DNA of 64,000 nucleotides from Desemzia sp. RIT 804 (lineage in GTDB: Bacteria; Bacillota; Bacilli; Lactobacillales; Carnobacteriaceae). The stretch is from assembly GCF_016892605.1 (NCBI RefSeq), contig NZ_JAFEMV010000005.1, forward strand, positions 62,001 to 126,000, in the 5' to 3' direction. The position numbers were made by a program, and so were the translations under genes. Below are positions 18,795 to 26,334 of the stretch, piece by piece; within the stretch, counting starts at the first letter, position 1; each line of letters begins with the position of its first letter. Under the pieces are notes generated by a model. It searched no databases, had not been told where the DNA came from, and saw nothing but the letters and a program-made list of their open reading frames with translations.

Positions 18795-19312
18795 TTAAAA
18801 GTTGACTAATTGAGTAGGGCTAACAGCTTTAGATGATACGCCAGAAAAAGAATCTAAATTATCAATATCTTCAATTTTTATTTCAGCAATCTTAATTTCT
18901 ATCATATTTGGAGTAAAGGCATATTCAAGGTACTTAATCATTGTAGCTTGATCAATCTGAATCGGGCACTTTTCTGAGACTAAATGTAAAAAAATAGCTG
19001 TAATCCCAACTAAAGCAGCCTTGTTCGGTATAAAGTATTGCGAATGATCATCCCGTTTTTACGGTTTTTTAAAGTGTTTCCTTTGGTGATAGGAGCAGCA
19101 TAATAATGTTTTTCGCTTGTTTCCACTCCTCTAAAATGAATGGCTTTCGTAAGCAATTCTTTGTTTCCGGTTTGGATAGCTTGAATCAAAATCAAATCTC
19201 GTTGCAAAGATCGCTCAATATAACCCATTGAATTTCCAGTGTTTTCTAGATTTGCTTCAGAAAGAATTTGATAAAGATTCACTCCATTAAAATCTTTGGT
19301 CAAACCCTTCAC
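18795..19312 (-). pseudogene. Decayed AraC-family regulator (frameshifted, HTH lost)
   Basis: The minus strand first encodes about 97 residues with YIERSLQRDLILIQAIQTGN and NTLKNRKNGMIIRNTLYRT. This resembles the linker region of AraC-type regulators (a conserved pattern like LRNKKNxxIxxNTLLR). The frame then stops, but shifting one base near 19022 continues it as AALVGITAIFLHLVSEKCPI and ends at 18795. That continuation is the expected next helix. A one-base deletion is the simplest cause. No DNA-binding HTH domain follows and the sensor half is absent, so the gene is broken at both ends. Confidence 0.6.
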
Positions 19313-19393
19313 CTCTTCCTCAATTCATCATTTTTAGGCATTATATCAAAAAAAAAAGGCTTATTTTGCGTAAACTATTTTAGAGGTGGTTTA

Positions 19394-20617
19394 ATGGAAA
19401 AATGGCTGATCGGAAGAGAATTGCTTTACCAAGAGCTGAACTCTGCAATAGAAAATATAGAAAGCGTTCAAGAGAGAACGGGATTTACAAAAAATGCTAA
19501 AGAAATAATTTGCAACCGTTGTGGTGCTGACCGTTTGGAAGACAGGTTCAATGCACCCTGTTTTTGTGGTAGAGACTGTTTTTATTGTGTTCGCTGTTTG
19601 CAAATGGGAAAAGTAAAAAAATGCAGTGTGCTTTATTATCAAGAGGAAGAAAATAGTTTTGACGATTTAGAGGAACCCATCATGACGTGGACTGGTGATT
19701 TATCTTTGCAACAACAACAAGCTTCAGGAGAAATCGTGAACGCTATACGAAATGGAGAAGAGAGGTTGATCTGGGCAGTAGCAGGAGCCGGGAAAACAGA
19801 GATGCTTTTCCAAGGGATAGCAGATGCTTTAAAAGATAAGAAGAGAATCTGTTTGGCTTCTCCACGAGTAGACGTCTGTTTGGAATTGGCTCCGCGCCTT
19901 CAACAAGCTTTTTCGCAAGTAGATATAGCCGTTCTGCATGGAACTATGGAAGAACCCTATACCTATACTCAACTCGTCATTACGACTACGCACCAATTGA
20001 TGAGATTCCGTGAGGCATTTGATGTATTGATTATTGATGAGATCGATGCTTTTCCGTTTCATATAGATGAAAGCTTACAGTTTGCTGCACAAAAAGCCCG
20101 CAAGAAAAATGGGGCATTGATCTACCTTTCCGCTACACCAAATAGAGATATGCGGAAAGCTGTCCGTGCTAACCAATTGGCAGCTTCTATATTGCCAGCT
20201 CGTTACCATGGATTTTCTTTACCCGTTCCGAAGTTTATTTGGGCAGGTGATTGGAGAAAAGGAATAGCAAACCATAAAAAGCGAGGTGCTTTCTTAGATC
20301 ATGTAAAGAGATTGCTAGCTAAAAAGCGGAGACTTTTGATTTTTGTTCCACACATTGCATTGATGCAGCAGTTAGATGGATTTTTACGAGAACTTTTCCC
20401 AGAGTGCTCCTTTACCAGTGTTCACGCAGAAGATCCTGAAAGAAAAGAAAAAGTTTTAAGGATGAGACAAGAACAGTTTGATTTTTTACTCACCACTACC
20501 ATTCTAATAGCAGTAGAAGTGACCCTAAAAAGTAAAATGAATTTTTATGTCATCATCTTTAATAATGATGTGGTCAATAAATGTGTCAATAATGCCACAC
20601 TGTTCTTCAAATTCTAA
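19394..20617 (+). pseudogene. comFA: comFA, 5' part, interrupted by the prophage
   Basis: ComFA is the cytosolic ATP-dependent helicase-like protein that helps pull transforming DNA through ComEC. From ATG 19394 (GAGGTGG upstream) the protein has a four-Cys zinc finger (CNRCGADRLE...CRCLQMGKVKKC), Walker A AGAGKTE, a DEID box and motif III SATPNR. ComFA sequence ends at TTTIL (20506, att core). The frame then runs 37 codons into phage DNA. It lacks helicase motif VI, which is encoded at 57642 onward, so the product should be inactive. Spliced with 57642-57875 it would be 448 residues, the normal length. Confidence 0.93.
20495..20506 (+). other. attL core
   Basis: ACTACCATTCTA encodes Thr-Thr-Ile-Leu of ComFA. 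The same 12 bp lie at 57630-57641 in the same frame, so recombination restores the gene exactly. The bases on either side differ. Confidence 0.9.
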
Positions 20618-21910
20618 ATCGTACATATTAACACCTTTTAAACTTTCTATTTTCTTGATAATATTCTTTTCTTTTTTCGAGCTCTTAGTTTGTTTGATTT
20701 GTTTTTTATCGTCTCTGATTTTTTTTAATCTGGCCTCTAATTCGTTTATATCAACTGATCCAATTTGATATAAATCCATCATTCTTTTTTCTTGTTTATC
20801 TAAATCATCCATTTTGGTTTTTGACTTGTCAGTTTTTCTTTTTTCAGTAATAGAGTTTTTCGTTTTTTCTAGATCTAGAGAATTGATTTCATCTAAAACA
20901 AATGAATCAATATCTTCAACTTTCTTATTTGGCTGAGAACACTTGTGACCAGTTTTTTTTACTGTCCTTGAGCGTTTTCCATTACACACATAATAACCGT
21001 AATGATACTCACGTCTAGAGTTTTTAGCTTCATATTGCTGATAGTGTTTTTGTTTAACTAATGTTTTTCCGCAATGACCGCAATATATTTTTCTGGCAAG
21101 TAATGAAGAACGTTTAGTTTTATCGACTTTAAATTTATTTGAAACTTGAGACCTCAATTGTTGAGCAGCATTAAAAGTGTCTTCGTCAACAATAGGTTCA
21201 TGCACGCCGTCAAAGTATTCATCATCAAATTTTACTTTAGCAGTATAAATCGGATTATCAAGAATACGAGTAATCATATTATCCCCATAAATTTTACCAG
21301 GGTAACGATTTGCCAGATCAACAAAAATAGCATAAGCACTATCTCCGTCAACATATCTTTCAAATATTTCTTCTACAATAACAGAATCTTTGTTTTTAAA
21401 AAGATTTCCATCGATATATGAATAACCAGTAGCAACGTTTGCGGAACCTCTGTAAAGCCCATTTTTTGCCCTTTCCTTACGCCCCATAAACATACGCTCG
21501 TAAATGGTATCTCTTTCTAATTGAGCAAAAGTTGATATGATACCAATCATTGCACGTCCGAAAGAAGTGGTGGTATCGAAACTTTCTTGAAGAGAAATAA
21601 ATCCAACGTCGTGTTTTTGGAATACGTCTTCGATTAAATAAAGAGTATTCCTTTGATTTCTTGATAATCGATCTAACTTAACAACAATAACTATATATAT
21701 TTCGCGGTATTCAATATCTTGAATCATTCTTTTTAATTCCGGTCTATCCATATTACCTCCAGAATGACCGCCGTCAGAATACTGGCTCACAATAGAATAG
21801 TTCATTGCCTTCGCATAATTTTTTAACTGCTCTTTTTGTGCGTTTAAGGAATATCCGTTGTTTGCTTGTTCTAAAGTTGAAACTCTTGAGTAAAGCGCTG
21901 CTTTTTTCAT
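20525..21910 (-). CDS. int: Large serine recombinase (phage integrase)
   Basis: Catalyses integration and excision between attP and attB in comFA. 461 residues. The N-terminal resolvase domain begins MKKAALYSRVSTLEQANNG, with Ser11 the likely nucleophile. The recombinase domain follows (VATGYSYIDGN), then a zinc ribbon (YCGHCGKTLV ... GYYVCNGKRS ... KCSQPNKK) and a coiled-coil region near residues 350-420. It lies next to attL, 18 nt from the core, and reads toward it. AGGAG lies before the ATG. No excisionase-like directionality factor was identified. Confidence 0.93.
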   Translation of the reverse strand: MKKAALYSRVSTLEQANNGYSLNAQKEQLKNYAKAMNYSIVSQYSDGGHSGGNMDRPELKRMIQDIEYREIYIVIVVKLDRLSRNQRNTLYLIEDVFQKHDVGFISLQESFDTTTSFGRAMIGIISTFAQLERDTIYERMFMGRKERAKNGLYRGSANVATGYSYIDGNLFKNKDSVIVEEIFERYVDGDSAYAIFVDLANRYPGKIYGDNMITRILDNPIYTAKVKFDDEYFDGVHEPIVDEDTFNAAQQLRSQVSNKFKVDKTKRSSLLARKIYCGHCGKTLVKQKHYQQYEAKNSRREYHYGYYVCNGKRSRTVKKTGHKCSQPNKKVEDIDSFVLDEINSLDLEKTKNSITEKRKTDKSKTKMDDLDKQEKRMMDLYQIGSVDINELEARLKKIRDDKKQIKQTKSSKKEKNIIKKIESLKGVNMYDLEFEEQCGIIDTFIDHIIIKDDDIKIHFTF

Positions 21911-21986
21911 GTTTAATTCTCCTATTCTGTGTTAAAATAGGCATAGCAAATAAGCGCAGGAAACTGCTGTTTATTGCTTGCACGGA

Positions 21987-22028
21987 ACACTCACAAACTT
22001 TGGTAGGGGCGTGAGTGTTCTTTTTTTG
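21987..22028 (+). terminator. Rightward terminator inside the leftward lysogeny block
   Basis: GAACACTCAC ... GTGAGTGTTC followed by seven T on the plus strand. On the minus strand no T run follows, so it works rightward only. Just upstream lies a second hairpin with a GAAA loop (AGCAAATAAG ... CTGCTGTTTATTGCT, 21945-21975). Together they could be the 3' end of a small RNA, or insulate int from transcription that enters from comFA. Confidence 0.65.
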
Positions 22029-22523
22029 TTATTCTGGTAAGTTATCTACAGCGTATTGAGCTTGTTCTTCAGTAAAACCATCGAAAATTAATTGATCGTA
22101 TAATGCCCCTTGAGACATCGGCATTGTATCTTGATAGTTTTTAGCACTAGAAAGAGCTTGCTCATTCCAATCTGCGTCAATATTGTCTACAGCATATTGT
22201 GCTGATTCTTCTGGATATTGATCAAAAATCAATTGATCATACAAACCTGTTTGTGAAAATCCCATAACCATTAAATAATTTTCTGCTGAAGCCAACGCAT
22301 TTTTGTGTTCTGCACTAACTTCCTCAGTTTCAGTTTCAACCGATTCTGATTCACTAGATTCTTCCTCAGATGATTCTGGTTCTACTGATTCACTTTCTGG
22401 GGCAGCAGAAGATTCAACAACAGAACTTTCTGAAGCTGTGTCTTCATTCGCTGCTTCTTCTCCACAAGCCGCTAGCATTAATCCGCAAACACCCAACATT
22501 GCTAATAATTTAATCTTTGTCAT
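22029..22523 (-). CDS. ltp: Ltp-family superinfection-exclusion lipoprotein
   Basis: 164 residues: a lipoprotein signal peptide with lipobox LAAC, a long Glu/Ser linker, then two tandem repeats of about 42 residues (SQTGLYDQLIFDQYPEESAQ and SQGALYDQLIFDGFTEEQAQ). These match the repeat of Ltp from the Streptococcus prophage TP-J34, which sits on the cell surface and blocks DNA injection by infecting phages. The start ATG 22523 has GGAGG upstream; a longer in-frame start adds 14 unlikely residues. It lies in the lysogeny block, as expected for a gene expressed in the lysogen. Confidence 0.85.
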   Translation of the reverse strand: MTKIKLLAMLGVCGLMLAACGEEAANEDTASESSVVESSAAPESESVEPESSEEESSESESVETETEEVSAEHKNALASAENYLMVMGFSQTGLYDQLIFDQYPEESAQYAVDNIDADWNEQALSSAKNYQDTMPMSQGALYDQLIFDGFTEEQAQYAVDNLPE

Positions 22524-22553
22524 AATATATTCCTCCAATTTATATGTATTTTT

Positions 22554-22584
22554 TATCCCTAGCAATTGGCAACTGATAGGGATA
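22554..22584. repeat. Inverted repeat upstream of ltp
   Basis: TATCCCTA (22554-22561) and TAGGGATA (22577-22584) form a perfect 8-bp dyad with 15 nt between. It may be an operator or a weak hairpin between the small basic gene and ltp. Confidence 0.45.
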
Positions 22585-22588
22585 TTGG

Positions 22589-22789
22589 TTATTTAAATAA
22601 ATCAAAAATTGAAAATGTGGTTTTTTTATAAATTTTATTATAAGCTGCCTTCTTAGGATTTTTAATCCAACCCATTCCTTTTTTACCGTAACCAGGAATG
22701 ATGGCTTTTTTAATCGATCTTTTAGCTCTACCTGTGGTCCTAGCTCTAATCGATTTCTTTAAACTTGGTTTTCTCATCCCGAATTTCAT
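22589..22789 (-). CDS. Small basic phage protein
   Basis: 66 residues, strongly basic, starting MKFGMRKPSLKKSIRARTTG and ending in KKAAYNKIYKKTTFSIFDLF. I have a general memory of similar short proteins beside lysogeny modules in Gram-positive phages, but no function is known to me. AAGGAGAG precedes the ATG. It is leftward between the repressor and ltp. A leftward -10 TATAAT lies at 22820-22815, overlapping a dyad. Confidence 0.65.
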   Translation of the reverse strand: MKFGMRKPSLKKSIRARTTGRAKRSIKKAIIPGYGKKGMGWIKNPKKAAYNKIYKKTTFSIFDLFK

Positions 22790-22820
22790 TTGGTCTCTCC
22801 TTGTATGTAAAGTAATTATA

Positions 22821-22854
22821 ACCTACCGTCATAAAAACGGTAGGTATTTTTTTA
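22821..22854 (+). terminator. Second rightward terminator in the lysogeny block
   Basis: ACCTACCGT - 7-nt loop - ACGGTAGGT followed by ATTTTTTT on the plus strand. The neighbouring genes read leftward, so either rightward transcripts cross here or the dyad is also an operator beside the leftward TATAAT at 22820-22815. Confidence 0.6.
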
Positions 22855-23478
22855 CAAATCATATATAACTTTTACAGCTTTACCAATAATTTTAGCAGGG
22901 TAGTCTTTTGTGACTACTATTGGTTGATATTTTTGATTATCAGAGACCAAAAGCATGATACCGTTTTGTCTTTTTATTCTTTTAAGAGTAGCTTCTGTGT
23001 CTCCGTTAAGCAAAACAGCAGCAATTTCTCCATCTTCTACGTCGGATTGTAATCTCACGACCACAAATGAATTGTTTGGTATTCCAGGAGTCATGCTATC
23101 TCCATTAATATTTAAAGAGATTAATTCTCCGCCCGGAACCATAGTAGAAGGGATAGCAATATATTCTTCAATATTTTGTTCAGCCGTAATTGGAGTTCCT
23201 GCAGCTATAGTTCCTATAATAGGTATTTTTATTAATTTTTCCGTTTGGACCATGTTACTCGGTTTTGGAAAATCAATACCTAGTATGTATTCTGAACTAA
23301 CTCCCAAAGCTTTTGAAAATTCATCCACTCTATTTAAAGGGAACTCTCTAGTTCTATTGAAGTATCTCGAAACTGCTGATTTAGCCATTCCAGTTCGTCT
23401 AGCTAATTCGCTGATAGAGAATCCTTTTTCTTTTCTTAGTTCTTCCATTAAAGTGATTATTTCGTCATTTGTCCTCAT
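22852..23478 (-). CDS. CI-like repressor with S24 (LexA-type) peptidase domain
   Basis: 208 residues. A Cro/CI HTH at about 17-45 (FSISELARRTGMAKSAVSRY), then an S24 peptidase domain with Ser128 (NGDSMTPG) and Lys166 (ATLKRI), and a LexA-like Ala-Gly cleavage site in GTIAAG (residues 89-94). The repressor should cut itself when RecA is activated by DNA damage, so induction is SOS-dependent. This follows from the family. AGGTGT lies before the ATG; the promoter is at 23508-23536 and overlaps an operator half-site. Confidence 0.92.
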   Translation of the reverse strand: MRTNDEIITLMEELRKEKGFSISELARRTGMAKSAVSRYFNRTREFPLNRVDEFSKALGVSSEYILGIDFPKPSNMVQTEKLIKIPIIGTIAAGTPITAEQNIEEYIAIPSTMVPGGELISLNINGDSMTPGIPNNSFVVVRLQSDVEDGEIAAVLLNGDTEATLKRIKRQNGIMLLVSDNQKYQPIVVTKDYPAKIIGKAVKVIYDL

Positions 23479-23507
23479 GTTTTAACACCTCTGTATTTGA
23501 TATATTA

Positions 23508-23536
23508 ATTATACCACCGTTCCCAAAAAGATACAA
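23508..23536 (-). promoter_or_regulatory. Leftward repressor promoter
   Basis: On the minus strand: -35 TTGTAT (23536-23531), 17-bp spacer, -10 TATAAT (23513-23508). The spacer contains CGTTCCCAAAAAG in plus-strand sense, an operator-like half-site, which suggests autoregulation. Confidence 0.8.
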
Positions 23537-23581
23537 TATATATATAAAAAGAATTAAAAGTATTTTTTTCGACATTTTTTG

Positions 23582-23610
23582 TTGACATAAGAGAACGAGC
23601 ATGATATTCT
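23582..23610 (+). promoter_or_regulatory. Rightward early promoter (cro)
   Basis: -35 TTGACA (23582-23587), 17-bp spacer, -10 TATTCT (23605-23610). An operator half-site AGAGAACG sits in the spacer at 23590-23597 and a full operator begins 7 nt after the -10. Confidence 0.85.
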
Positions 23611-23616
23611 TTAGTT

Positions 23617-23633
23617 GTTCCCGAAAGAGAACG
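23617..23633. promoter_or_regulatory. Full operator O1
   Basis: GTTCCCGAAAGAGAACG, a dyad GTTC...GAAC covering the expected transcription start of the early promoter. Repeated identically at 23869-23885. Confidence 0.75.
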
Positions 23634-23658
23634 ACAAAAAAAGAAGAGGTGAAGCAAA

Positions 23659-23898
23659 ATGACTGTTGATTTAAGAAGAATTAAAGCTGAACGCATTGCT
23701 AAAGGTTACACTCAAGATCAAATGGCAGAAAAAATGGGTTGGAAAAATCGCGGGGCTTATGCAAAACGCGAGAATGGATTCGTTTCAATTGGTGCAGACG
23801 AGTTAGCGAAAATTGCAGAAATATTAGATTTTTCTAAAGAAGAGCTAGGAATTTTTTTTAAAGCTAATGTTCCCGAAAGAGAACGTAACAACAATTAA
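23659..23898 (+). CDS. Cro-like HTH regulator
   Basis: 79 residues, one HTH domain (LRRIKAERIAKGYTQDQMAE ... GAYAKRENG). First rightward gene, back to back with the repressor, so it is the likely lytic regulator. AAGAGGTG lies before the ATG. Its last codons (Val-Pro-Glu-Arg-Glu-Arg-Asn) are written in the 17-bp operator sequence at 23869-23885, so coding and regulatory roles overlap. Confidence 0.85.
   Translation: MTVDLRRIKAERIAKGYTQDQMAEKMGWKNRGAYAKRENGFVSIGADELAKIAEILDFSKEELGIFFKANVPERERNNN
23869..23885. promoter_or_regulatory. Second identical operator inside the cro 3' end
   Basis: An exact copy of the 17-bp operator at 23617, located 252 bp downstream within the coding sequence. 252 bp is 24 turns at 10.5 bp per turn, so two bound repressors would face the same side of the helix. 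Confidence 0.7.
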
Positions 23899-23911
23899 AG
23901 GAGGCATAAAA

Positions 23912-24088
23912 ATGAATGTAGTCTGCATAACAAAAGACGGAGTAGTTCATAAAAGGGTCAATGGAAAACACGAACCACCTATTGTTGTCCCTGCTCATAT
24001 ACATGAAAAAGCCGTTCGCAAAATCAACGCTATTAAGGAGGCTAGATATCGTGAGCAAAAAAACAAAGAAACTGCTGCTAACCGTTAG
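23912..24088 (+). CDS. Small early phage protein
   Basis: 58 residues: a beta-rich start MNVVCITKDGVVHKRVNGKH, then a basic helix (KAVRKINAIKEARYREQKNK). AAAGGAGGC lies 8 nt before ATG 23912, which excludes an upstream in-frame start at 23867. Its end overlaps the next gene. Family not recognised. Confidence 0.65.
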   Translation: MNVVCITKDGVVHKRVNGKHEPPIVVPAHIHEKAVRKINAIKEARYREQKNKETAANR

Positions 24089-24212
24089 TAACGCATTCTA
24101 CACACTAGTGGACGAAAACGGCGAGTGGAACGAGAAAGGCATGAAAGTAGTCGGTTGGGCAATCGTAGTATTACTATTTATCAGTTTTTACATTATGGGA
24201 GGGGATATTTAG
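24051..24212 (+). CDS. Small single-span membrane protein
   Basis: 53 residues from a GTG start at 24051, with AAGGAGG 9 nt upstream. A basic N-terminus, a short soluble stretch (YTLVDENGEWNEKG) and one C-terminal membrane helix (VVGWAIVVLLFISFYIM). It overlaps the previous gene by 38 nt, and the next ATG follows immediately. Function unknown. Confidence 0.65.
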   Translation: MSKKTKKLLLTVSNAFYTLVDENGEWNEKGMKVVGWAIVVLLFISFYIMGGDI

Positions 24213-24467
24213 ATGAAAGTAAATGTTGAGTTAGAAAGCAAATCATTAACATCGGGTTTGAGTTTCCACGGTGAAACGTATGCAGACGAAATAGTTGTAG
24301 AAAAAATAAGCGAATTGAGTGACTTTCTTGACGATATTTTAGATGAATTAAGACATTTAAATTGGTCAGTAGAAGATAGAAATGAAGGAAGTGCTAAAGA
24401 TATTAAAAAACAATTGGATAAATTAGAAAAAGTCTTAGGGATCAATCTTAGTTTTGAGGAGAACTAA
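24213..24467 (+). CDS. Early phage protein of unknown function
   Basis: 84 residues, acidic. Starts MKVNVELESKSLTSGLSFHG; the second half is helical (SDFLDDILDELRHLNW). It begins directly at the stop of the membrane protein, with GGGAGGGG inside that gene's end as the ribosome site. Not recognised. Confidence 0.65.
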   Translation: MKVNVELESKSLTSGLSFHGETYADEIVVEKISELSDFLDDILDELRHLNWSVEDRNEGSAKDIKKQLDKLEKVLGINLSFEEN

Positions 24468-24469
24468 CA

Positions 24470-24607
24470 ATGTTCATAGTAACTAGCAATCAATTACCAA
24501 CAGCAGCATTATTTCAAGATATCGCACGTGCTTATGCGTTTAGAAATATGTTAGTGGATTACTTGAGAATTGAAGCTGAGGTTATACAGACGGAGGGAGA
24601 GAATTGA
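24470..24607 (+). CDS. 45-residue early phage protein
   Basis: ATG 24470 follows GAGGAG by 10 nt and 2 nt after the previous stop. The product, starting MFIVTSNQLPTAALFQDIAR, is mostly helical and acidic at the end. Its final codons contain the GGAGGGAGAG ribosome site of the next gene, and the stop lies 1 nt before that gene's ATG. Not recognised; supported by tight gene packing. Confidence 0.55.
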   Translation: MFIVTSNQLPTAALFQDIARAYAFRNMLVDYLRIEAEVIQTEGEN

Positions 24608-24608
24608 A

Positions 24609-24884
24609 ATGCCAATAGTAAACGGAATCAACTACAACGAAAAAATGATTACTGATGAAGAGTTAGCAGTGGTGGAAGCGATGAGATCAGAAGGCGGCAG
24701 TATATTTTTGTTTGTTGATTTAGAGTCTGAAAAAGACGCTATGAGTTATATAGAGAGTTTCCCTAACAAAAGAGATTATTATACGCACTATCACGAAGAC
24801 AGTCCTTTGATTACAACAATGACTGATAACAGAACGAGTGTGTACGCAAGATACAAAAAAAGTCACTCCGCCGGCAAGCAATGA
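24609..24884 (+). CDS. Early phage protein of unknown function
   Basis: 91 residues from ATG 24609 (GGAGGGAGAG upstream), chosen over an in-frame start at 24570 that overlaps the previous gene. Starts MPIVNGINYNEKMITDEELA and includes GGSIFLFVDLESEKDAMSYI, likely a small alpha/beta fold. Not recognised. Confidence 0.6.
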   Translation: MPIVNGINYNEKMITDEELAVVEAMRSEGGSIFLFVDLESEKDAMSYIESFPNKRDYYTHYHEDSPLITTMTDNRTSVYARYKKSHSAGKQ

Positions 24885-24939
24885 GTGACATACGAAAAAC
24901 TATTTGATTAAAGAATACCACAGAATCGAGGGATTGAAA

Positions 24940-25146
24940 ATGGGAAGTTTTGAAAGTGGTCATCTAGCTTTTATCAGTCCGCCAGAAGATAAACCGATCG
25001 CGTTTGATTGGAGAGAGTCGGAGTTGTACCCAGGAGACGTTGTTTTTACGGTCACGGAGCCTAACGGGAGTATTGTTCTGGTGCTTGAAGATGACTTGCA
25101 GAATTATTTTGAATCACAATTTGGGGAAGCGGAGGAAATTAGATGA
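24940..25146 (+). CDS. Early phage protein of unknown function
   Basis: 68 residues from ATG 24940 (GAGGGA upstream); an in-frame start at 24904 is possible. Beta-rich (GHLAFISPPEDKPIAFDW) with an acidic end. It overlaps the Gp157 gene by 4 nt (ATGA). Confidence 0.55.
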   Translation: MGSFESGHLAFISPPEDKPIAFDWRESELYPGDVVFTVTEPNGSIVLVLEDDLQNYFESQFGEAEEIR

Positions 25147-25619
25147 AATTATACGAGCTATCTCAGCAATGGGAATCAGTATTGGAAATGGCTGAGCAAC
25201 TTGAACCAGAAGCTTTAAAAGACACGTTGGATTCAATCGAAGAAGCTTTTGAAGCTAAAGTGGAAAATACTGCAAAAGTTATCAAATCATTAGATGCAGA
25301 TGTAAACACTATTGAAGAAGAAATCAAACGTTTAAATGCAAGAAAAACAGCGTTGAAAAATAATGCTGCTAACCTGAAGAATTACCTTCAAGAAGAAATG
25401 GACAGAGTAGGAAAAACAAAAATAAAAGGATCTCTATTCAATGTTGGTATTCAAAACAACCCACCCAGTTTGCGTTTAGCGGACGAGTTCGAAAATCAAA
25501 GGTATTTAATCGAAGTTGTTCCTAAGTACGACAAGAAAGCTATTCTAGCTGATTTAAAAGCAGGTAAAGAAGTAGCTGGGGCAGAAGTTGTTCAAGGTAG
25601 AAGTTTGAGAATTAGATAG
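25143..25619 (+). CDS. Siphovirus Gp157-family protein
   Basis: 158 residues. A long helix/coiled coil in the first 100 residues (ENTAKVIKSLDADVNTIEEE), then a beta part GSLFNVGIQNNPPSLRL. This is the pattern of the Gp157 family, common at the head of replication modules in Gram-positive siphophages. Some homologues were linked to phage resistance when expressed alone; the normal role is unclear. ATGA overlap with the previous gene. Confidence 0.8.
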   Translation: MKLYELSQQWESVLEMAEQLEPEALKDTLDSIEEAFEAKVENTAKVIKSLDADVNTIEEEIKRLNARKTALKNNAANLKNYLQEEMDRVGKTKIKGSLFNVGIQNNPPSLRLADEFENQRYLIEVVPKYDKKAILADLKAGKEVAGAEVVQGRSLRIR

Positions 25620-25629
25620 GAGGGTATAA

Positions 25630-26334
25630 ATGGTAAAAAAACAAAACGCAGCAGATATTGTATCTCAAAAATCAACTTATCTGATTTATGCGAACCCTGG
25701 AGTGGGAAAAACTTATGCACTTGGCTATTTACCAGGAAAGACATTGATACTTGATATTGATCAATCTTCTTCCACATTGTCAAAACATCCTAATAAAGAA
25801 AATATCGATATCTGGCAGTTAGATTCTTCTAACATGTGGCAAGAATGGCTAGATGTTACTTCTGAATTAGTTAAAAACAAAGATCGATACGAAAAAGAAT
25901 ACGACAATATTTGTGTCGATAACCTAACCGAACTTTTCAAAGCTCAATTAGAAGACTTAGGAAAAAAAGGAAACAACAGTGGTGTACCTTCTCAAGCTAA
26001 TTATCAACAAAGTGATTTTATGAATTTACGGTCATTGCGTGCTTTAAATAGTATAGATTGCCGCATTATCCTTACTGCTTGGGAATCTTCTATGAGTTAT
26101 ACAGATGTTAGTGGTCAGATGTTTTCTAAATTTGTACCTGACATTCGAGAAAAAATCATTAACAACTATCTTGGTTTATGTGACGTAGTAGCTAGATTAA
26201 TTGTTAGTGAAGATAAAGAGGGAAATCGTAAAAGAGGTTTTATTCTACAACCTACTCAAGTAGTAGAAGCAAAAAATCGGTTAGATGATAGAAAAGGTTG
26301 TTTAGTGAGTGAGTTAGTAACTGGAGGTGAGTAA
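25630..26334 (+). CDS. P-loop ATPase of phage recombination (AAA_24/Sak4-like)
   Basis: 234 residues, with Walker A YANPGVGKTYALGYL and a Walker-B-like NICVDNLTEL. The single RecA-like domain and its place before an SF2 helicase and an SSB-like gene match the Sak4/AAA_24 type of phage single-strand annealing proteins. It likely helps recombination during replication. A general phage nucleotide-binding protein is the safe name. AGGAGGG lies before the ATG. Confidence 0.75.
   Translation: MVKKQNAADIVSQKSTYLIYANPGVGKTYALGYLPGKTLILDIDQSSSTLSKHPNKENIDIWQLDSSNMWQEWLDVTSELVKNKDRYEKEYDNICVDNLTELFKAQLEDLGKKGNNSGVPSQANYQQSDFMNLRSLRALNSIDCRIILTAWESSMSYTDVSGQMFSKFVPDIREKIINNYLGLCDVVARLIVSEDKEGNRKRGFILQPTQVVEAKNRLDDRKGCLVSELVTGGE

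Noticed and set aside
19394-20506. Frameshift or deletion as the cause of comFA truncation
   Set aside because: The missing 3' part is present in frame beyond the prophage, with the shared 12-bp core; insertion explains it fully.
22303-22596. Plus-strand Ser/Asp-rich open frame opposite ltp
   Set aside because: It is the mirror of the Glu/Ser-rich linker of the lipoprotein, with no ribosome site.
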